DNA from: Phenylobacterium sp. J367
GTDB lineage: Bacteria > Pseudomonadota > Alphaproteobacteria > Caulobacterales > Caulobacteraceae
NCBI RefSeq assembly: GCF_024699985.1
Contig: NZ_JAJONA010000001.1
Location: 3,912,501-3,976,500, forward strand
DNA length: 64,000 nt
Direction of reading: 5' to 3'
In this document: one piece after another, positions 17,819-29,670 of the stretch
Layout: the number at the start of each line of letters is the position of its first letter
Numbering within the stretch: position 1 is the stretch's first letter
Position numbers and translations under genes: made by a program
The notes under the pieces: generated by a model
The model's input: the letters and a program-made list of their open reading frames with translations, nothing else
Databases searched by the model: none
What the model was told of the DNA's origin: nothing

Positions 17819-19210
17819 CTAGACCGCCTCGTCCTCGAGCTGACGGCCGCCCGACAGGCCGAGCGACTTGAGCTTCCGGTGGAGCGCCGAGCGCTCCATG
17901 CCGATGAACGCCGCGGTGCGCGAGATATTGCCCGAGAAGCGGAGCATCTGGGCGTTCAGGTACTCGCGCTCGAACACCTCGCGGGCCTCCCGGAGCGGGA
18001 GCGCGATGATCCGCTCGGCGCCGATCGAGCTCGGGTGCTCGTTGACCGTCGCCTCGGCCGGCAGCATGTCGGCGGTGATCGGCTCGGACGGCGAGCCCGA
18101 GGCCAGGATCAGCATCCGCTCCACATTGTTGCGCAGCTGGCGCAGGTTCCCCGGCCAGGCGCGCACCTGGAGGGTGGCCAGGGCGTCGTCGGCCAGCTTG
18201 CGCCGGGGCATCCCGGTGGCGTCGCAGATCCGTTCGATGAAGTACTCGACGAGCTCGGGGATGTCCTCGCGCCGTTCGGTCAGGCCCGGCACGTTCACCG
18301 GCACCACGTTCAGCCGGTGGAACAGGTCCTCGCGGAACCGGCCCGCGGCGATCTCCTCGCGCAGGTCGCGGGAGGTCGACGAGACCACGCGCACGTCCAC
18401 CTGGACGTCGGAATCGCCGCCCACCCGGCGGAAGCGCTGCTCCACCAGCACGCGCAGGATCCGGCTCTGGGTCTCGCGCGGCATGTCCGCCACCTCGTCG
18501 AGGTAGAGGGTTCCGGAATGCGCGCGCTCGAACACGCCGACCTTCGCCGTGCGGCCGCCCTCGCCCTCCTCGCCGAACAGCTCCACGTCCATCCGCTCCG
18601 GCGTCATGCCGGCGGCGCTGATCGCCACGAACTCGTTCTTGGCCCGCGGGCTGGCGGAGTGGATCAGCCGGGCGACGGTCTCCTTGCCCGAGCCCGGCGG
18701 GCCGGAGATCAGCACGCGGCTGTTGGCCGGCGCCAGCTTGGAGATCATCTGCCGGAGCTGCTGGGCGGCCACCGAGCGGCCCATCAGCCCCTCGGGCGTG
18801 ATCGCCTGGGCCCGCAGGCGTCGGTTCTCGCGGCGGAGGTTCGCGGCCTCCAGCGCCCGTTCGATGACCAGCAGCAGGCGGTCCGACTTGAACGGCTTCT
18901 CGAGGAAGTCGTAGGCCCCCCGCTTGATGGCGCTGACCGCGGTCTCGATGTTGCCGTGGCCCGAGATCATCACCACGGGCAGGTCCGCATCGAGCTTCTT
19001 GACCATGTCGAGCAGCTCCAGCCCGTCCATGCCGCCGCCCGACATCCAGATGTCGAGGATCAGCAGCGACGGCTTGCGGGCCCGGAATGCGGCGAGCGCC
19101 GACTCGGAATCGTTGGCCGTCCGCACCGCATAGCCTTCGTCCGTCAGGATTCCGGCCACCAGGTCGCGGATGTCCGCCTCGTCGTCGACCACAAGAACGT
19201 CAGACGCCAT
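17819..19210 (-). CDS. ntrX: Response regulator NtrX (NtrC family)
   Basis: 463 residues. Receiver domain (1-120) with acidic pocket VDDEAD, phospho-acceptor Asp in LILDIWMSG and KPF lysine. AAA+ domain (about 140-370) with Walker A GPPGSGKE and Walker B TLYLDEVADM. The C-terminal Fis-type helix-turn-helix reads NISRTAAFIGMERSALHRK. The GAFTGA loop that contacts sigma-54 is missing: ELFGEEGEGGRTAKVGVFE stands where ELFGHxxGAFTGA is expected. It therefore probably acts as a DNA-binding regulator without sigma-54 activation. Paired with NtrY, 8 bases upstream. Confidence 0.94.
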   Translation of the reverse strand: MASDVLVVDDEADIRDLVAGILTDEGYAVRTANDSESALAAFRARKPSLLILDIWMSGGGMDGLELLDMVKKLDADLPVVMISGHGNIETAVSAIKRGAYDFLEKPFKSDRLLLVIERALEAANLRRENRRLRAQAITPEGLMGRSVAAQQLRQMISKLAPANSRVLISGPPGSGKETVARLIHSASPRAKNEFVAISAAGMTPERMDVELFGEEGEGGRTAKVGVFERAHSGTLYLDEVADMPRETQSRILRVLVEQRFRRVGGDSDVQVDVRVVSSTSRDLREEIAAGRFREDLFHRLNVVPVNVPGLTERREDIPELVEYFIERICDATGMPRRKLADDALATLQVRAWPGNLRQLRNNVERMLILASGSPSEPITADMLPAEATVNEHPSSIGAERIIALPLREAREVFEREYLNAQMLRFSGNISRTAAFIGMERSALHRKLKSLGLSGGRQLEDEAV

Positions 19211-19218
19211 TCCTCACC

Positions 19219-21438
19219 TCACGCCGTCACGGCCGCGGCCGCGGGCCTGGGCTTCACCCGCGCGCCGGCCGGCAGGCGCAGGATGGCCAACGCCCCCTGC
19301 CCGCTCCGCGCGTCGGTGAGCTCCAGCTCGCCGCCGTGGTCTTCCAGTATCCGCTTCACGATCGCGAGGCCGAGACCCGTCCCCTTCTCGCGCGTCGTCA
19401 CATAGGGCTCGGTCAGCCGGTCGCGATCCATGGCCGGCAGGCCGATCCCGTTGTCCTCCACCTCGAACGCCACCCCGGCGTCGTCGGCGATCAGCCGCGC
19501 CCGGATCTTCCCCTTGATCTTCGGGGAGCGCGCCTTGCGGGCGCTCACCGCCTCGGCGGCGTTCTTCAGCACATTGGTCAGCGCCTGGGCGAGCATCCGG
19601 CCGTCGGCCACCACCACAACCTCCGACGCCGGATCCTCGAGCTCCACCCTCAGGTCCGGGCTCGCCACCCGCTGGGCGAACACCGCGGCGCGGATCAGCT
19701 CGGCGGCGTCGGCGTCCGCGAACTTCGGGGCCGGCATCCGGGCGAAGGCTGAGAACTCGTCCACCATCCGGCCGATATCGCCCACTTGGCGCACGATTGT
19801 GTCGGTGCAGCGGTCGAAGGTCTCCAGCTCCGCCTCGGCGATGTCCTTGCGGTACTTCTTCCGCAGCCGCTCGGCGGAAAGCTGGATCGGCGTCAGCGGG
19901 TTCTTGATCTCATGCGCGATGCGCCGCGCCACGTCCCGCCAGGCGGCGTTCCGCTGGGCGGTGACCAGCCGGGTGATGTCGTCGAAGGTCAGCACCGGCC
20001 CGTCGTCGCTGTGGCTGGCCCGGACCCGCAGCCGGTGCGTCTCCCGGCCCCGGATCACGTCCACCTCCTCCTCGGCGCCGCCGCGTCCGGCGGTCTCGAC
20101 GACCGCGGCGATCTCGGGCGCCACCTCCTTCAGCTTCCGCCCCCGGCCGTGGTCGCCGGGCAGGTCGAGCAGCAGGGCCGCCTGCCGGTTGGCCGCCGAG
20201 ATACGGCCCTCGGCGTCGAGGCCGATGACCCCGGCGCTCACCTCGGCGAGCACGGTCTCGATGAACTGCCGGCGGCGCTCAGCCTCCAGCCCGGCGTGGC
20301 GCAACGCCTCCTGCTGCGCCTGAAGATCGTGCGTCATACTATTGAACGCACGGGACAAAACCGCGATCTCCTCGGCGTCGTCATCGGCGTCCACTCGGGC
20401 GCTGAGGTCGCCGCTCGCGACCTTGCCCGCCGCCTGCACCAGCCGGCCCACCGGTCCCGAGATCGCGTTGGCGGCGCCCAGGCCCAGCCACACGGCCCCG
20501 ACCATCACCAGCAGCGCCGTCTCGGCGTAGGAGAGCGCGAAGATCGCCTGGATGCGCTGCCGGTTCTGAGCCGCCTCGCGATAGGAGACCAGCGAGGCCT
20601 CGGCCTCCAGCAGGTGGTTGATGATCCCCTTCTCCACCGGGTGGGCGATGTAGAGATAGGCGTCGGAATAGGCGGTCAGCCGGTAGATCGCCCGCATCAG
20701 GTCCGGCGAGTCGAAGGCCGGCACCGAGATGTCGCCCTCGTCGGCGGCGCGGAAGCTCGATTCCGGCGGGATCACGAACGGCGGCGCGTCGGCCGTCTCG
20801 GCCCGCGCCAGCACCCGGCCCTCGCGGTCGATCAGATAGGCCGCCGGGAAGGCGTGGTAGGCCGCCTGCTCGGCCAGGTAGTGGCTGAACGCCACCGGGC
20901 TCTCCCGCAGGCCGGGCGCGGCCCGGTTCAGGTCCGCGCCCATCAGGCTCACGTGGTCGCCGATGTAGCGCTTCTGGTCCTCGACATAGGAGCGGGCCAC
21001 CGTCGCGGAGTTCTCCACGACCGTCTGCACCCGCTCGCCCAGCCAGTTGTCGACGCCGCGGTTGACCAGCACGCCGTAGAACAGGGCCACGACCACCGCC
21101 GGCGCGACGGCCGCCAGCGCGAAGAGCGTGGCGAATCGCAGGTGCAGACGCGCGCCCGGATCGGTGTCGCGCGCCTCCAGCAGGGTCACGAACCGCAGGG
21201 CGACGACCGCCGTGATCGCCAGGATCAGGACGAGGTTGAGGCTCAGAACCGTGAGGATCAGCTGGCTGGCGGGCCCCAGCGGCCCCGTCTCGGGCGGCGA
21301 CGCCGCGAGCAGGATGGCGATGCCCGTGAGCGCCGCGGCCAGGCCGTAGCCCGCCCCCAGCACCCCCCGGGAGTTCAGCGCCCGCCAGAGCCGGGCAGCC
21401 GTTTCACTTTCGCGGATGTGATCGGCCAACAACGCCAT
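19219..21438 (-). CDS. ntrY: Sensor histidine kinase NtrY
   Basis: 739 residues from the ATG at 21438; a TTG at 21474 is an alternative that adds 12 residues. Several hydrophobic segments in the first 110 residues and another near 300 flank a periplasmic sensor region. Then come HAMP (about 310-365), PAS (about 385-480) and the kinase core: H-box [16 protein letters not shown]-box NVLKNAAEA, G1 VEDNGIGLP and G2 KGTGLGLAIVK. It phosphorylates NtrX and, in relatives, helps sense nitrogen or redox state. Lies 41-77 bases after ntrC on the same strand. Confidence 0.94.
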   Translation of the reverse strand: MALLADHIRESETAARLWRALNSRGVLGAGYGLAAALTGIAILLAASPPETGPLGPASQLILTVLSLNLVLILAITAVVALRFVTLLEARDTDPGARLHLRFATLFALAAVAPAVVVALFYGVLVNRGVDNWLGERVQTVVENSATVARSYVEDQKRYIGDHVSLMGADLNRAAPGLRESPVAFSHYLAEQAAYHAFPAAYLIDREGRVLARAETADAPPFVIPPESSFRAADEGDISVPAFDSPDLMRAIYRLTAYSDAYLYIAHPVEKGIINHLLEAEASLVSYREAAQNRQRIQAIFALSYAETALLVMVGAVWLGLGAANAISGPVGRLVQAAGKVASGDLSARVDADDDAEEIAVLSRAFNSMTHDLQAQQEALRHAGLEAERRRQFIETVLAEVSAGVIGLDAEGRISAANRQAALLLDLPGDHGRGRKLKEVAPEIAAVVETAGRGGAEEEVDVIRGRETHRLRVRASHSDDGPVLTFDDITRLVTAQRNAAWRDVARRIAHEIKNPLTPIQLSAERLRKKYRKDIAEAELETFDRCTDTIVRQVGDIGRMVDEFSAFARMPAPKFADADAAELIRAAVFAQRVASPDLRVELEDPASEVVVVADGRMLAQALTNVLKNAAEAVSARKARSPKIKGKIRARLIADDAGVAFEVEDNGIGLPAMDRDRLTEPYVTTREKGTGLGLAIVKRILEDHGGELELTDARSGQGALAILRLPAGARVKPRPAAAAVTA

Positions 21439-21515
21439 CGCCCCGAAGGGTACGGCACTGTGCTCCAAACTCAACAGCGATGTTGCGGATTTGCGGCAGA
21501 GCTGCCGCGGACCCG

Positions 21516-22933
<1,418 letters not shown>

Positions 22934-22937
<4 letters not shown>

Positions 22938-24053
22938 CCCGTGACGTCCTCTTCGGTGGCGATGGGAAGCAGGACCCGGAACACCGTGCGCCCGGGCTCG
23001 GACTCGAAATCGATGAGGCCGCCATGGCCGGCGACCAGCTTGGCGACCAGGGCGAGGCCCAGGCCCGCGCCATTGGCCTTGGAGGTGACGAACGGCTGGA
23101 AGAGGTGCTCGCGCAGGTGCGCCGGCACGCCCGGGCCGTTGTCGATGATCCGCACCTCCAGCGGCGCGCCCCGCGCCGGCTGGCCCTTCATCGCCCGGAC
23201 GCGCACGCCGTGGCGGAAGGCGGTGTGGATCGAGAGCTCGCCGCGACCGTCGCCGCGCGCATGGGCGGCCTCCGCGGCGTTCTTCACGAGGTTCAGGAAC
23301 ACCTGGATCAGCTGGTCCTCGTCGCCGAGCACCGGCGGCAGCGAGGGGTCGTAGGTCTCGCGCAGCACCAGGCCGTCGGCCACGCCGTTGGCGGCCAGCG
23401 CCCGCACCCGGTCGAGGATCTGGTGGATGTTCAGCGGCGTCAGCGACGGCAGGTGGTCGTCGGAGAAGGCCTCCATCCGCTCCACCAAACGGCGGACCCG
23501 GTCGGTCTCGTCGACGATGAGTTGCGCCAGCGGCACGTCCTCGGCCTTGGCCCCGGTCTTCAGGAGCTGGGCGGCGCCTCGGATGCCGGCCAGCGGGTTC
23601 TTGATCTCGTGGGCCAGCATCCGGCCGAGCCCGACGATCGAGCGCAGGCCCGCGGCCTCGTTGCCGCCGCGGTCGGCGCCCAGGCCGGTCTTCACCGACA
23701 GCGTCAGCAGCACCGAGCCGTCGCCCAGCGGCGCGGCCGCGCCGTCGGCCTCGAACGGCGGCAGGCCGAAGAGGCTGATCTGCACGCCCCGCTCGCGGAC
23801 CCGCGCGCCCTCCTCGATCGCCCGCTCCAGCAGCGAAACGAGCGCCGAGCCGGGCGGCAGGGCCGCCCCGAACCGCCCGCGGGCCAGCAGGCCCAGCCCC
23901 CTGGCCGAACAGCGCCTGCGCCGCCTCGTTGACGGCGACCAGCGCGCCGTCGGCGTCCACCACCATCGCGGGATCCGGCGACAGCTCGAAGGCCGCGGCC
24001 TTCAAGGCGTCGGTGTCCGGTCCGTCCGGTCTTATTCTTGTCTTCCCCGTCAT
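22934..24053 (-). CDS. ntrB: Nitrogen sensor histidine kinase NtrB (one frame break)
   Basis: About 372 residues after repair. The N-terminal PAS domain ([15 protein letters not shown]) is cut from the kinase part by one extra C at 23897-23901; removing it joins FGQ to [11 protein letters not shown] and restores the reading frame. Kinase core: H-box [15 protein letters not shown]-box [13 protein letters not shown]1 [10 protein letters not shown] and G2 [11 protein letters not shown]. No membrane segments, so cytosolic, as expected for NtrB regulated by PII. The start overlaps the dusB stop by 4 bases (ATGA) and the end overlaps ntrC. Confidence 0.88.
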
Positions 24054-25058
24054 GCCGCCAACCTGTGATCCGGAGTTCCCCAGAGGGCCCTAAGGCCCGC
24101 CTCCACGTCACGGGCGTCCTCCAGCCGGCAGAGCGCCGACCTCGCTTCTCTCCGGGCCTGCGCGGACGCGGGCCAGGGGGGCGTTTTCGATGTAGGCGGC
24201 CAGGTGCTTGCGGAAGATCCGCAGGCCCAGGCGCTCGCCATAGAAGTCCAGGCTGTCGCGGAAATGCGCCAGGGCGATCGCCAGCCGCGCCTCCGCCTCG
24301 GGCTCGGCGAAGGGCCGGCCGTCCAGCGACGCCTCGATCTGGGCCGCGATCCACGGCTTCCCATAGACCCCGCGGCCGACCATCACCGCATCGGCGCCCG
24401 ACGCGGCCAGCGCCGCCTTGGCGCTCTCGCCGTCGACGATGTCGCCGTTGACGATCACCGGGATGCCGACGGCGGCCTTCACCGGCGCCACGTCGTTCCA
24501 GTTCGCCTGGCCCTTATAGAACTGGCAGCGGGTGCGGGCGTGCACGGTCACCGCCGCCGCGCCGATCGCCTCGGCCCGGGCGGCCAGCTCGGGCGCGTTC
24601 TTGGAATTGTCGTCCCAGCCCAGGCGCATCTTCACCGTCACCGGCACGTCGACGGCGGTCACCGCCGCCTCGACCAGCCGGCAGGCCAGGTCCGGCTCGC
24701 GCATCAGGGCCGAGCCCGAGAGGACACCGGTTACCTCCTTCGCCGGGCAGCCGAAGTTGAGGTCGATGATCTCGGCCCCGGCCTCGACCGCCAGCCTGGC
24801 GCCCTCGGCCACGTGGGCGGGATCGCGGCCGACCAGCTGCACGACCATCAGCGGCAGGCCCTCGCCCACCGCCGCGCGACGGACGACGTCCGGCCGGCCC
24901 TTCGAGAATTCCGCGCAGGCGACCATCTCGGTCGCGACATAGGCCGCGCCCAGCCGGCTCGCCGCCCGGCGAAACGGAAGGTCGGAAACGCCGGTCATCG
25001 GCGCGATCCAGGCGCGGCCCGCAACCTCCACGCCGCCAATCTCGAGCCTGCTGCTCAT
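24050..25058 (-). CDS. dusB: tRNA-dihydrouridine synthase DusB (frame break near the C-terminus)
   Basis: About 335 residues after repair. FMN-dependent TIM barrel: [22 protein letters not shown] with the catalytic Cys, [21 protein letters not shown] and [13 protein letters not shown]. An extra G in the run at 24176-24181 diverts the last 43 codons. In the corrected frame the protein continues as [18 protein letters not shown] and ends HRLAA at 24050, where it overlaps the ntrB start. This is the nifR3-ntrBC arrangement known from Rhodobacter and other alphaproteobacteria. Confidence 0.9.
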
Positions 25059-25157
25059 TTTTTACTCATCCCCACCGCCTTAGTTTTAGGCACATTGTGC
25101 GGCGCCGTAAAGCCCCGCCAATCTGGACAAGTTTTCCCCGCCCCCTAAAGAGGGCGC

Positions 25158-26302
25158 ATGAGTTTTTCCGCGATTGTCGTGGCGGCGGGGGCGGGCTTGC
25201 GCGCCGGGCCGGGAGAACCGAAAGCCTGGCGCATGCTCGGCTCCCGGCCGATCGTCCGCTGGTCGGTGGAGGGCCTGCTCTCCGCCGCGCGCGCGAGGTC
25301 GTGGTCGTCGTCGCCCGCGACCGCCTGGCCCAGGTGGACGAGGCGCTGAGCGGCCTCACGGGCTGGAAGGCCGTCACCGGCGGCAAGACCCGCGCCGATT
25401 CCGTCCAGGCGGGCCTGGCCGCCGTCACGGCCGGCCGCAATCAGCCGGTGCTGGTGCACGACGCCGCCCGGCCGTTCGTCACCCGCGAGCACGTGGACCG
25501 CCTGCTGGCCGCCCTGGAGCTGGCCGACGGCGCGGTGCCCGCCCTGCCCGTCCCGGACACGCTTAAGCGCGGCGACGGCCTGGTCGACGAGACCGTCTCC
25601 CGCGAGGGTCTCTGGCGCGCCCAGACGCCCCAGGCGTTCAAGGTCGCCAAGCTGAAAGCCGCCTACCGCCGCTGGCCGACCGGCGAGGAGCCCACCGACG
25701 ACGCCGCCGTCGTCGAGCGGGCCGGCGGCAGTGTCGCCATGATCCCCGGCGACCCCATGCTGATGAAGCTGACCTACCCCGAGGACTTCCTCATGGCGGA
25801 GCAGCTTGCGTCCTCGCGCCGCATCCTGAGGATGGGCCAGGGCATCGACGCCCACCGCTTCGGTCCCGGCGACGTGGTCTGGCTCTGCGGCATCCGCATC
25901 GAGCACGATCTCGGCCTCGTGGGCCATTCCGACGCCGACTGCGGCCTCCACGCGCTCACCGACGCCGTCCTGGGCGCGATCGGCGCGGGCGACATCGGCG
26001 AGCACTTCCCGCCGTCCGATCCCCGATGGAAGGGGGCCTCCTCCGACCAGTTCCTGGTCCACGCCGTGAAGCTCGCCCAGGCCCAGGGCGGCCGGATCAT
26101 CAACGCCGACCTGACGCTGATCTGCGAGCGGCCGAAGATCGGCCCGCACCGCAACGCCATGCGCCAGCGCATCGCCGAACTCCTGGACATCCCCGTCCAC
26201 CGGGTCAGCGTGAAGGCGACCACGACCGAGGGCATGGGCTTCACCGGCCGCGAGGAGGGCCTGATGGCCCAGGCCGTGGTGGCCGTCGAGACGCCGCTCT
26301 AG
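25158..26302 (+). CDS. ispDF: Bifunctional IspD/IspF enzyme of the MEP isoprenoid pathway (one frame break)
   Basis: About 381 residues after repair, a fusion common in alphaproteobacteria. The IspD half (1-225) starts [17 protein letters not shown] with the CTP-binding AAGAG loop and has [11 protein letters not shown]. The IspF half (about 226-381) starts [11 protein letters not shown] and has the zinc motif (DAH), [11 protein letters not shown] and [13 protein letters not shown] base is missing in the GC-repeat at 25281-25296, between LLSA and [11 protein letters not shown]. Makes CDP-ME and then MEcPP. Divergent from dusB with 99 bases between starts. Confidence 0.9.
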
Positions 26303-26320
26303 CCTCTCAGGCCCAGCCCC

Positions 26321-28605
26321 CTACCCCGGCATCCACGCATACCGCTCCTGCAGCTTGCGCCAGAGCGCGCCGGGCAGGTTGGTGTAGTCGTCGGTCCACG
26401 GCCTGGCCTGGGTCGGGTCGAGCGCCAGCCAGCGCGGGTCGCGGCCGTAGGCGGCCACCGCCTCAGGATTGCGGCCCACCACGATGGCGTCCTCGTCGGC
26501 CTCCCAGAAGGCGCCGTCGCCGAGCACCCGGCGTTTCTGCAGCCAGCCATGGCCGCCGGCCGCCTGGATCACCGCCTGGGCCGGCCCCAGCAGTTCCAGG
26601 TTCCGGTTCGAGAGGTGCAGGACCATCACCCCGTCCGGCTTCAGCTTCTGGAGGTAGCCCCGCACCGCCTCGACGGTCAGCAGGTGCGCCGGCACCGCGT
26701 CGGACGAGAAGGCGTCGATCAGCAGAATGTCGAAGGCCTGATCCGGCTGCTGCGCCAGCGTCAGCCGCGCATCGCCGACCACATAGTCGATCGGCCCCTG
26801 GCTGCACTTGGTCGTGTAGGTGAAGTTCGCCGGGTCGTTGGCGATGTCGATCACCAGGGGATCGATCTCGAAGAACGTCAGGTGATCGCCCGGCCGCACA
26901 TAGGCCGCCACCGAGCCGGTCCCCAGGCCCACCGCGCCAATCCGGGTCGCCGGCCGCTGCGCCTGCTGCTGGAGGAAGACCTGCCCGATGGGCGTGCCGA
27001 CCGTGTAGTAGACCATCGGCTGGCACTGCCAGTAGGGGTGCACCGCCTGGGCGCCGTGCAGCGTCGTGCCGTGCGCCAGCATCCGGATCTCCCCGCCCCG
27101 GGCCGCGGCCTCGGTCCTGGAGAGCGTCAGCACCCCGAAGAAGCTCCGCCAGCTCCGGGTGGTGTCCGACCGATCGGCGGTGGCGTTGGCCCCGATCGAG
27201 ATCACCGCCACGATGGCGAACATCAGCAGCGCCTGCTGCCGCACCAGGAAGGCCGACACCACCGCCACGCAGAGCAGCGCCCGCACGGCCAGTTCCAGGA
27301 GGTCGAACTGGCTGAAGTCGCCCATCACCGAGCGGGTGTCGAGCGAGGGGCCCACGAAGGTCATCAGGATCGGCGTCAGCGCGGCGCCCAGCACGCCCAG
27401 GACGAGCAGGACCCAGCTCCCGATCGGCACGCGGTCCGACCCCCAGGGCCGGGCCAGCACGGCCAGCGCCAGGACCAGCGGGTACTCCCAGACATTGTTG
27501 AAGATCACCGGCGCGATGAACGCGTTGAACGCGCCCCCGACGACGCCGCCCACCGAAAGCCAGAGGTAGAATTCCGTCAGGTGCGCGGGGTCGGGCCGAC
27601 GGGCCACGAGCCGCTGGTGACACATCAGCGCCGTCAGGAAGAAGGCGGTCAGGTGGACGAGAAGCTGGACGATCAGGTTGGTCGTCTTGAACGGCAGCAG
27701 GGCCGCGCAGCCGGCCAGGGCCGCCGCCTGCAGGACCAGCGTCAGGTCGAGCGGGATCAGCGGCCTGGCCTGGAAGGCGATGATGAAGGTGACGAGGTAG
27801 AGCGCCAGCGGCACGACCCAGATGAAGGGGGCGGAGGCGATGTCCGTGGTGATGTGGGTGGTCACCCCCAGCATCAGGCTGGAGGGGATCGCCGCCAGCG
27901 CCACCCAGATCAGCCGCTCGCGCCAAGGGATCGGCGCGGTCTTGCGCACCTCGGCCACCTCGGGCCGCCTGTCCGGCGCGCGGGTCACCACGAAGGCCAG
28001 CGCCGCCATCAGCAGCACGAAGGCCCCGTAGGCGGCGCTCCACCCTAGCCTCTGGCCGTAGAGCGTGAAGGCGGGCTCCACCAGCAACGGATAGGCCAGC
28101 AGCGCCAGCAGGCTGCCGAGGTTCGAGGCCGCATAGAGGACGTAGGGTTCCTTCCCCTCGCCCGCCCCGACCGTCCGCGCATGCCACGCCTGCACCAGCG
28201 GCGCGGTGGCCGAAAGGACGGCGAAGGGCGCGCCGATGGACAGCGCCAGCACCGCCAGCAGCCAGAGGTTGGGGTGTTCGGACGTCGGCGGCCCGATCAG
28301 CTCGTTGACCCTGAGCGGGAGCGCCAGCGCCGCGATCAGCAGGGCTGCGCCATGCACCAGGGCCTGGCGCCCGACGCTGGGAAGCCGCTGCAGGGCGTGG
28401 GCGTAGCCGTAGCCGGCCAGGAGGGCCAGCTGGAAGAACGCCATCGAGGTGTTCCACACCGAGGGGCTCCCCCCAGCAGCGGCAGGACCAGCTTGGCGAC
28501 CATCGGCTGGACCAGAAACACCAGGGCGGCGCTCGAAAAGACGGTCACGGCGAACAGCGCAGGCGGCGGTTGGAGGCCGGCCTTGTCGGCCGCGATCGTG
28601 GTCAT
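26321..28605 (-). CDS. Membrane protein fused to spermidine-synthase-like domain (one frame break)
   Basis: About 761 residues after repair. The first about 450 residues are highly hydrophobic with 11-13 predicted helices (ALFAVTVFSSAALVFLVQPM onwards). The rest is a Rossmann methyltransferase/spermidine-synthase fold: GLGTGSVAAYV, FFEIDPLVIDIA, VVGDARLTLAQQP and LLIDAFSSDAVPAH. A G is missing from the run at 28463-28466, which would otherwise separate the first 45 residues (LVLPLLGGAP) from VWNTSMAFFQ. Fusions of this kind are annotated as fused MFS/spermidine synthase; substrate unknown, and polyamine production is not established. Convergent with ispDF. Confidence 0.85.
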
Positions 28606-28697
28606 GGTGGTTTTTTCAGCCTTGAATCGATCAGGTGGCAGATGTTGTGGTCGGTCTTCGTTACCAAGCCAGCCAATTTTCGCGGGGTCGGGCGCCG

Positions 28698-29189
28698 ATG
28701 TTTTCCCTTGAGATCGTGACCCTGGCCCGGCTCCTCATCGACGAGGCCCGGGAGCGCTCCCTGCGGATCGTCACGGCGGAGAGCTGTACGGGCGGCCTCG
28801 TGGCGGGCGCTATCTGCCAGGTGGCCGGCGCCTCGGACGTCTTCGAGCGCGGCTTCGTCACCTACTCCAACCGGGCCAAGCAGGAGATGCTGGGCGTCCC
28901 CGGCGACCTGATTGCCGACCTGGGCGCGGTCTCCGAGCCCGTCGCCCGGATGATGGCCGAGGGCGCGCTGGAGGCCTCCAACGCCCACCTGGCCGTGGCC
29001 ATCACCGGCGTCGCCGGCCCTGGCGGCGGCACGCCGCTGAAGCCGGTCGGCACCGTCCACATCGCCACGGCCCGCACCAACCACGGCCTGATGCACCGCC
29101 AGGAGTTCTTCGAGGAGGACACCCGCGAGGGCATCCAGCTCGCGGCGGTGCAGGCGGCGCTCCAGGCGCTCCGGGACCGGATCGCCTAG
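28698..29189 (+). CDS. pncC: Nicotinamide-nucleotide amidohydrolase (CinA C-terminal domain)
   Basis: 163 residues from the ATG at 28698. Single CinA-C domain: TAESCTGGLVAGAI with the catalytic Ser, FVTYSNRAKQEMLGV, GAVSEPVARMMAEGAL and AITGVAGPGGGTPLKPVGTV. Deamidates NMN to NaMN in NAD recycling; the N-terminal CinA domain is absent, as in PncC-type proteins. Its TAG stop interlocks with the stop of convergent ratA (shared CTAG). Divergent from the membrane/spermidine-synthase fusion, with 92 bases between. Confidence 0.92.
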   Translation: MFSLEIVTLARLLIDEARERSLRIVTAESCTGGLVAGAICQVAGASDVFERGFVTYSNRAKQEMLGVPGDLIADLGAVSEPVARMMAEGALEASNAHLAVAITGVAGPGGGTPLKPVGTVHIATARTNHGLMHRQEFFEEDTREGIQLAAVQAALQALRDRIA

Positions 29190-29665
29190 GCGCCGGGCTC
29201 CGCGGCGGCCGGGGCCGTCTCGCCGTAGAGCGTCTTCGCCCGGGCCTCGAAGCAGTCCATCAGCCGGTCGACCGCATGGTTGAAATTGGCCGCCAGCATG
29301 GCCTCCAGCAGCCGCGACTTGAACTGGAAGTCGATGTCGAACTCGATCCGCGTGCAGCCCTTGCCCGCGTCGAGGAAGCGCCAGCGGTTCTCCAGCTTCT
29401 TGAACGGCCCGGACAGCAGGCTGACGTCGATCTGCCGCTCGTGGCCGTCGCGGCGCACGCGGGTGGCGAACCGCTCCTTCAGGAAGGCGAACCCCACCTT
29501 GGCCTCGGCGTCCACCGCCTCGACGCCGTCGCTCAGGTGGCGGGCGTTCCAGGTCCGCATAGCGGTGATCCAGGGCACAAACTCGGGATATTTCGCCACG
29601 TCGCCGACCAGCCGGAAGAGCTGGTCCGGCTCGTAGGGCAGCAGCTTCGAGACGTGGTGGCGCAC
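29186..29665 (-). CDS. ratA: START-domain protein of the Coq10/RatA family
   Basis: 159 residues from a GTG at 29665. Single polyketide-cyclase/START domain: SKLLPYEPDQLFRLVGDVAKYPEFVPW at its head (written here only in part), then GFAFLKERFATRV and FEIDFQF-like FDIDFQFKSRLLEAML. Family members bind ubiquinone (Coq10) or inhibit 70S assembly (RatA); sequence does not separate these. It starts 6 bases after lipA ends, the usual alphaproteobacterial neighbour, which favours a respiratory quinone role. Confidence 0.88.
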   Translation of the reverse strand: MRHHVSKLLPYEPDQLFRLVGDVAKYPEFVPWITAMRTWNARHLSDGVEAVDAEAKVGFAFLKERFATRVRRDGHERQIDVSLLSGPFKKLENRWRFLDAGKGCTRIEFDIDFQFKSRLLEAMLAANFNHAVDRLMDCFEARAKTLYGETAPAAAEPGA

Positions 29666-29670
29666 GGCGC

